NCBI GenBank assembly: GCA_002763345.1
Contig: PEXZ01000069.1
Coordinates: forward strand, 3,209 to 10,027
DNA: 6,819 nt
Reading direction: 5' to 3'
Source of the DNA: Candidatus Micrarchaeota archaeon CG08_land_8_20_14_0_20_59_11
GTDB lineage: Archaea > Micrarchaeota > Micrarchaeia > Norongarragalinales > Norongarragalinaceae
The first letter of the stretch is position 1; the number at the start of each line of letters is the position of its first letter. Below the pieces are notes generated by a model. That model saw only the letters and a program-made list of their open reading frames with translations. It was not told the DNA's origin and ran no database searches. This document shows, one piece after another, positions 1 to 4,500 of the stretch. The position numbers and the translations under genes are program-made.

Positions 1-1
1 G

Positions 2-1501
2 TTTGACGAAGCGCACGCGAAGCCAGGGAACTCAGAGAATGCGTTTGTTGGCATGGCACGCGATGTACTTCCGAAAGAGTGGCACAGTCAGTTCCACCCA
101 AAGGCGTTGGACTCGATTGTGTGGAGCCACAAGGATATGTCCAAGCCTTTGGGGTCGGGGGTTGGAGGAAGACACCAGGCGGGAGCTGGAATGAATGGTT
201 CTTCGGTCATCACCGTTAGTCATCACCCCGAGCACGACAGTAACCACGAGGTCTTCCACGTCCTACTTCACGAGTTGCAACACGCGCATGATTTCCACAC
301 TGGGCGCCGACGTACGATGAGAAGCAATGCGGGTGGCGCGCCGATGAGTGTTGGCGCCAACAAGAAGTACCTGCGAAGCAGTGCGGAAAGAAGTGCAGAC
401 CGGGGATACACGGATGCGGTCAGAAGAACCATCTTCCATCCTGGTGAGCAGTTAAGTGCGTACAACGCCGAAGACATGATTCCGAATCGCCAACTGTCGG
501 TACTGACTCCGAAGGAAAGGCAGCGCGAAGTTCGTCGCACGCAGAAGCGCACGGCCCTCGGGAAGTCGCTCCGGCTCTACCTGCGCAAGGCGCAACTCGC
601 CCTGTTCGGTTCCGAGTTCCACCTGGAGGGCGGCGCGGGGAGCAGTCACCGGGGAGCGCGGCGCGGGCCGGGCAAGAAGGTGGAGCCGTCGCCGTTCAGG
701 ACGCGGGGAGAGGCGAACCGTACGCAAGGTGCTGACGAAGCAGCCGCCCCTGTCGCTGCGAAGCAGGCTCCAAGCAACGGTAGTACGGGTCCGTTCCTGA
801 CACCGACGACTGACACCAAGTGGCAAAAGCTCGGCAAGATGTCTGGCGTACAGTACCTTGACCAGGCTGCGGGGGACGTAGGGGACGGGATGATTCACCT
901 CCAGTCATTGGGAAGCGTCCGGGCAATCGCGTGGGGAAATGTCAAGCCCGGACACGTAGTGATGTTCAACTACGGCTATCAGGCGTTGGTCTCTTCAGTC
1001 GAGCCAAAGGGGCGGTCCTCGGTCTCGGTGACGACAGTGTCCCGCGACGGAGAACAGAACACCAGTACTCGACGAGGGTCTTCCACCATCGGTTGGCCGA
1101 AGATCGTCGAGTTGAGCGACGTTCAACGAGGTGCGCTGGGACCTGCCAAGGCCTCACACGAGATGACGCGGAAGGAATACTTCAGGCACATGAAAGGCAC
1201 GGCGCAGACGCACGGGAACGCTCACCGAGAGGCAGTGAAGAGAACCCTGCGTTCGGGAGGGAAGGTCCGCGCCGAGGTGCTCGCCGACTATCTTGGCTCG
1301 CTACCGAAGCCGTCGCCGGAGAGCGAGTCCGTGCAGGAAGTCCTTGACCGCTCTGCCGCCAAGTCCCTCCGCAAGTCCGCCCGGTGGGCTGACGACGCCG
1401 GGAACGAGTACCGAGTCGAGGCACCGTCGCGGCTGGTCTTCTGTACTGAGTTCGCGCAGCCCGACGGAACTACCCGAACCGAAGCGACCAACACCCACTG
1501 A
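2..1501 (+). CDS. Zincin-like metalloprotease domain in a multidomain phage/plasmid 'polyvalent' protein, 5'-truncated by the window
   Basis: The frame is open from base 2 to the TGA at 1499-1501, so the ATG at 53 is probably internal and the true start lies upstream. Residues are counted from that Met. HELQH (bases 269-283, H73/E74/H77) is a classic HExxH zinc-binding and catalytic motif in a hydrophobic helix (VLLHELQHAHD). ERSAD (from base 386, E112) is a plausible third zinc ligand of the gluzincin type. A peptide LRKAQLALFG (177-186) follows, then a Gly/Arg/Ala-rich, probably disordered linker to about residue 260. A small domain around W294 with FNYGYQ (305-310) comes next. A helical segment follows (391-413, HREAVKRTL...AEVLADY), resembling the short repeated domains of large polyvalent proteins. 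No signal peptide or membrane segment is seen. The stop is followed at once by a strong terminator, so this is the last gene of its transcript. The substrate is unknown. Proteolysis of host or self proteins during DNA entry is an inference. The gene call is secure, the zincin call good, and the role uncertain. Confidence 0.85.
   Translation, partial: FDEAHAKPGNSENAFVGMARDVLPKEWHSQFHPKALDSIVWSHKDMSKPLGSGVGGRHQAGAGMNGSSVITVSHHPEHDSNHEVFHVLLHELQHAHDFHTGRRRTMRSNAGGAPMSVGANKKYLRSSAERSADRGYTDAVRRTIFHPGEQLSAYNAEDMIPNRQLSVLTPKERQREVRRTQKRTALGKSLRLYLRKAQLALFGSEFHLEGGAGSSHRGARRGPGKKVEPSPFRTRGEANRTQGADEAAAPVAAKQAPSNGSTGPFLTPTTDTKWQKLGKMSGVQYLDQAAGDVGDGMIHLQSLGSVRAIAWGNVKPGHVVMFNYGYQALVSSVEPKGRSSVSVTTVSRDGEQNTSTRRGSSTIGWPKIVELSDVQRGALGPAKASHEMTRKEYFRHMKGTAQTHGNAHREAVKRTLRSGGKVRAEVLADYLGSLPKPSPESESVQEVLDRSAAKSLRKSARWADDAGNEYRVEAPSRLVFCTEFAQPDGTTRTEATNTH
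581..610 (+). repeat. Peptide-level repeat, copy 1: LRKAQLALFG
   Basis: Ten codons inside the zincin-like protein encode LRKAQLALFG, just before its disordered linker. The same ten residues occur near the start of the giant methylase-helicase at 1616-1645. The two DNA copies differ at five third-codon positions, all synonymous, so the peptide rather than the DNA is what is kept. The segment is amphipathic, with basic residues followed by an LALF hydrophobic patch. Its function is unknown. Confidence 0.8.
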
Positions 1502-1507
1502 CCCACA

Positions 1508-1540
1508 AAGGCGCCCCCTCCAGGGGGGCGCCTTCTTCTG
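1508..1540 (+). terminator. Strong rho-independent terminator after the zincin-like gene
   Basis: GGCGCCCCC (1510-1518) pairs perfectly with GGGGGCGCC (1524-1532). Two flanking A-T pairs (1508-1509 with 1533-1534) give an 11-bp, nearly all-GC stem with a five-base loop. A pyrimidine-rich, T-biased tract follows (TTCTTCTGTTTCTG from 1533). It begins seven bases after the TGA of the upstream gene. The tract is interrupted by C and G, as in many high-GC terminators. It separates the two large genes into different transcription units, unless read-through occurs. Confidence 0.9.
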
Positions 1541-1550
1541 TTTCTGTCGC

Positions 1551-1568
1551 GAGGGTACAATGACCCTC
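1551..1568 (+). promoter_or_regulatory. Possible promoter -10 box within a perfect inverted repeat
   Basis: TACAAT at 1556-1561 is one base from the sigma-70 consensus TATAAT and lies 25 bases before the ATG at 1586. It sits inside GAGGGT-ACAATG-ACCCTC, a perfect 6-bp inverted repeat with a six-base centre (1551-1556 and 1563-1568). A -35 hexamer at the expected spacing (about 1533-1538, TTCTTC) is poor, so the promoter would be weak or need an activator. The repeat could be an operator overlapping the -10 box. Because a terminator precedes it and a large gene follows, a promoter is expected here. The exact boxes are inferred. Confidence 0.45.
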
Positions 1569-1572
1569 AATC

Positions 1573-1580
1573 GAGGAGGG
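1573..1580 (+). promoter_or_regulatory. Ribosome binding site of the giant methylase-helicase
   Basis: GAGGAGGG is a near-perfect Shine-Dalgarno sequence ending five bases before the ATG at 1586. It is the reason for choosing this start. It is the only well-placed site upstream of the conserved part of the protein. No ATG or GTG in this frame lies between 2066 and the conserved YVGWGAFG motif (2282-2305). Confidence 0.85.
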
Positions 1581-1585
1581 GCGCA

Positions 1586-4500
1586 ATGTCCTGGAAGCTC
1601 ACTCTATCGGACGCACTTCGCAAGGCTCAGCTCGCGCTGTTTGGTGCCGCTGAAATCCCTAACGTACCCGGAACCTATCACTATCAGGAGATCGCCACCA
1701 AGCGCAAGCGGGTGCCGGGCAAGCGCCTGAAGCAGATTCCCATGGTACGCTTGCGCGGACAGGATGCCGCCCCCACGGCTGACGAAATGGCGGCACAGCT
1801 CCCGGCACCCAAACCGGACAGGAGGAAGAAAGACGATGGCAGAGTCAGCACGGGGAGCCTATTTGAGTTACCTGATCAAAAGCTGGGAGGAGACCAACCC
1901 GAAGCAAGTGGCCGCTCTCCGCAAGGCAGGCAAGTTGGACCGAGCACTCCACCACGCGAACAAGCGGATCGGCGACCGGATCAGCGACCTGCTGGCACAG
2001 GGGGCGAGGGACTACGAGGCGAGGGAACTGATCCTGCCGGACTACGCCTACCCGCCGCTGAGCTAACTCCCGCAGAGACGCAGTTCGCCGCGCGGGGGCT
2101 GAAGGCAGACCCATTCTCGGGCAACCCCGACGATCTGCGCCTGACCGACGAAGAGAAGATAGGCGAAGGGTCGCTCAAGCAGAAGCTGGAAGACAACCTG
2201 CGGGCGTTGAGCGTCCTGAAGAAGTTGGAGTCCGAAGGGGACCGGAAAGCCACCAAGGAAGAGCGCAAGGTCCTGGCGAAATACGTCGGCTGGGGAGCCT
2301 TTGGGCAGGCATTTCACCCGGACTGGAACAGAGTTGACAGGTGGGCCGAGGAAGAGTCTGGCGGGTTGCAAAATGTCTCGAAGTACCGGCTCCGCGGCAT
2401 CCTCGAAACCGACACCCAGAAAGCACACTATAAGCGGCACCAGGAGATCAAGGCCCTGATGACCGACGAGGAATATGCGGCGGCGGCGCATTCGGCGCTG
2501 AACGCACACTTCACGTCCCCTCCGGTCATCAAGGCAATGTGGAAGGCCGTCGAACGGCTGGGCTTCAAGGGCGGGCGCGTGCTGGAACCGTCTGCCGGCA
2601 GCGGCTCCTTCTTCGGGTTCCAGCCTGAGGGCACAACGCAGCGGTCCAAGCGTACTGCCGTAGAACTCGACAAGCTCACCGGTGGGTTGCTGAAGAACCT
2701 CTATCCGAACGCTACGGTGCACGTGAAGGGATTCCAGGATACGCACCTGGCCGACAACTTCTTCGACCTGGCTATCAGCAACGTGCCCTTCGGGAACTAC
2801 CCTGTCCACGATCCGGAGTATCAGCAGAGCGGTCGTGGCTGGTTGACCAAGGCGATTCACAACTACTTCTTCGCCAAGACCCTCGACAAGACGCGCCCGG
2901 GTGGAATCGTGGCGTTCATCACGTCGCATCACACCATGGACGCGCCCTCGGCGAAACGCTTCCGGGAGTACCTGTCCGAGCAGGCCGACTTCCTCGGCGC
3001 CGTCCGGCTGCCCAATGATGCCTTCAAGGAGACTGCGGGAACTGCCGTCACGACGGACATCATCTTCCTGCAGAAGAAGGATCCGGAGTTCGAGCGGCTG
3101 CACCCGCGCGGAGAAGGCGGTCGGTTCGTCGAGAAGTGGGATGCCACCGGGCCGATGGTGGTTCCCAACGGGAACGCTGACGATGAAGACGAAGAGGGCG
3201 GAGTCCGGTCGGTGCAGGTCAACGAGTATTTTCTGGCGCACCCGGAAATGATGCTGGGGCAGATGGGCGTCGGCTCCGGGTACGGGCAGATGAGCGCCGA
3301 CGAAACAGGCATGAAGTCGGACGGCCGCGACCTCGAAGAGTCGCTGAACGCGTCCCTGGCAACGCTCCCGGAGAACGTCGTCACCGACCCGACCAACGAA
3401 GCTGTCGTCAAGCAGGAAGAGGCAGCCATTGCGGCACCCGACACACTGAAGGAGGGCGCGTTCAAGGTTGAAGACGGCGAGGTCTTTGTGAACCACGACG
3501 GAACGCTGGTCAAGGCTGACTTGAAGGGCAAGCGGCTGGAGCGCGTCATGGCAATGACGAAGCTCCGGGAAGACGCGCAGAAGCTCGTCTCTGCCATGTA
3601 CTCGGAAGCGTCTGACAAAGACGTGGGTATGCTTCAGGCGAAGCTGAACAAAGACTACGACGCCTTCGTTGCAGAGCACGGCTACCTCCACGAGAAAGCG
3701 AACACGCAAGCGTTTCAGGAGGATCCGGACGCTGGGCTGCTGCTGGCTCTGGAGAACCGCGACCGGGAACACGAGGCATGGACCAAGGCGGACATCTTCA
3801 GCGAACGCACCATCACCCCCGGCACCCAGGCGAAGAGCGCTGACGGCCCTATCGACGCCATGAACATCGTCCTCAACGAACGTGGCGAGCTGGACTGGGC
3901 GCGCATGTCGGAACTGCTGAAGCAGGAACCGGAAGACATCCTCGACGAACTGATCGGCGCGGACTTGGTGTTCCGCGATCCGGACAAGCTCACCGATCCG
4001 GTGACGAACGGCTGGGTGTCGAAAGACGAGTACCTGAGCGGAGCGGTACGGCGCAAGTTGGCGCTCGCCAATGAACTGGTGGAGAACGACCCGACCTATC
4101 GACGCAACGTCAAAGAGCTTAAGAAGGCCCAGCCGAAGGATCTGCTTCCGGGCGAAATCTTCATCCGGCTCGGTTCTGCGTGGATTCCGCCACAGCACAT
4201 CTCTGACTTCGTGGACCACCTGCTCGGTCCGGTGCCGTACAAGACCAGGCGGTGGAATGCCCCGGAGAAGGAAGTCGAGCCCCAGGTGCGCGTGAACCCG
4301 GCGACTGGCGAGTGGAGCGTCGACGTTACAGACGACCGGCGCGGAGGTATGCAAAACAGGCAGGAGTGGGGTACTGAGAGGGTCCCTGCTACCAAGCTGC
4401 TGGATAACGCGCTGAACTTGCGGCAGCCGACGGTGTACGAGAAAGGCGCAGGTCCCGACGGGAAGAAGAAGCGCATGGTGGTTCAAGATGAGACCCTCGC

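Noticed and set aside
53..55. ATG at 53 as the true start of the first gene
   Set aside because: The frame is already open from base 2 with a plausible protein sequence (FDEAHAKPGNSENAFVG), and no good Shine-Dalgarno sequence precedes this ATG. The start is most likely upstream of the window.
931..1347. Plus-strand 138-codon frame overlapping the zincin-like gene
   Set aside because: It is an off-frame reading, very rich in Arg and Gly. The main frame here contains the recognisable NYGYQ and AEVLADY segments.
1293..1730. Plus-strand 145-codon frame spanning the end of the first gene, the terminator and the start of the second
   Set aside because: It reads straight through a strong terminator hairpin and is Ser/Pro/Arg-rich, with no ribosome binding site. 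It is a chance frame.
1764..1835. Upstream ATG at 1764 as the start of the nested gene
   Set aside because: The extra residues (MPPPRLTKWRHSSRHPNRTGG...) look off-frame and there is no clear ribosome binding site, whereas the ATG at 1836 has an excellent one.
2901..3251. Plus-strand 116-codon frame overlapping the methylase domain
   Set aside because: The product is mostly Arg, Ser, Thr and Pro, the mark of an off-frame reading of GC-rich coding DNA. Unlike the nested gene at 1836, it lies over a conserved domain.
2063..4486. Long minus-strand open frame of 807 codons opposite the giant gene
   Set aside because: The plus strand over the same bases encodes clear methylase motifs with full family-like continuity. 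The antisense product is rich in Val, Leu, His and Arg without recognisable motifs, as expected from reading GC-rich coding DNA backwards. No ribosome binding site was seen.
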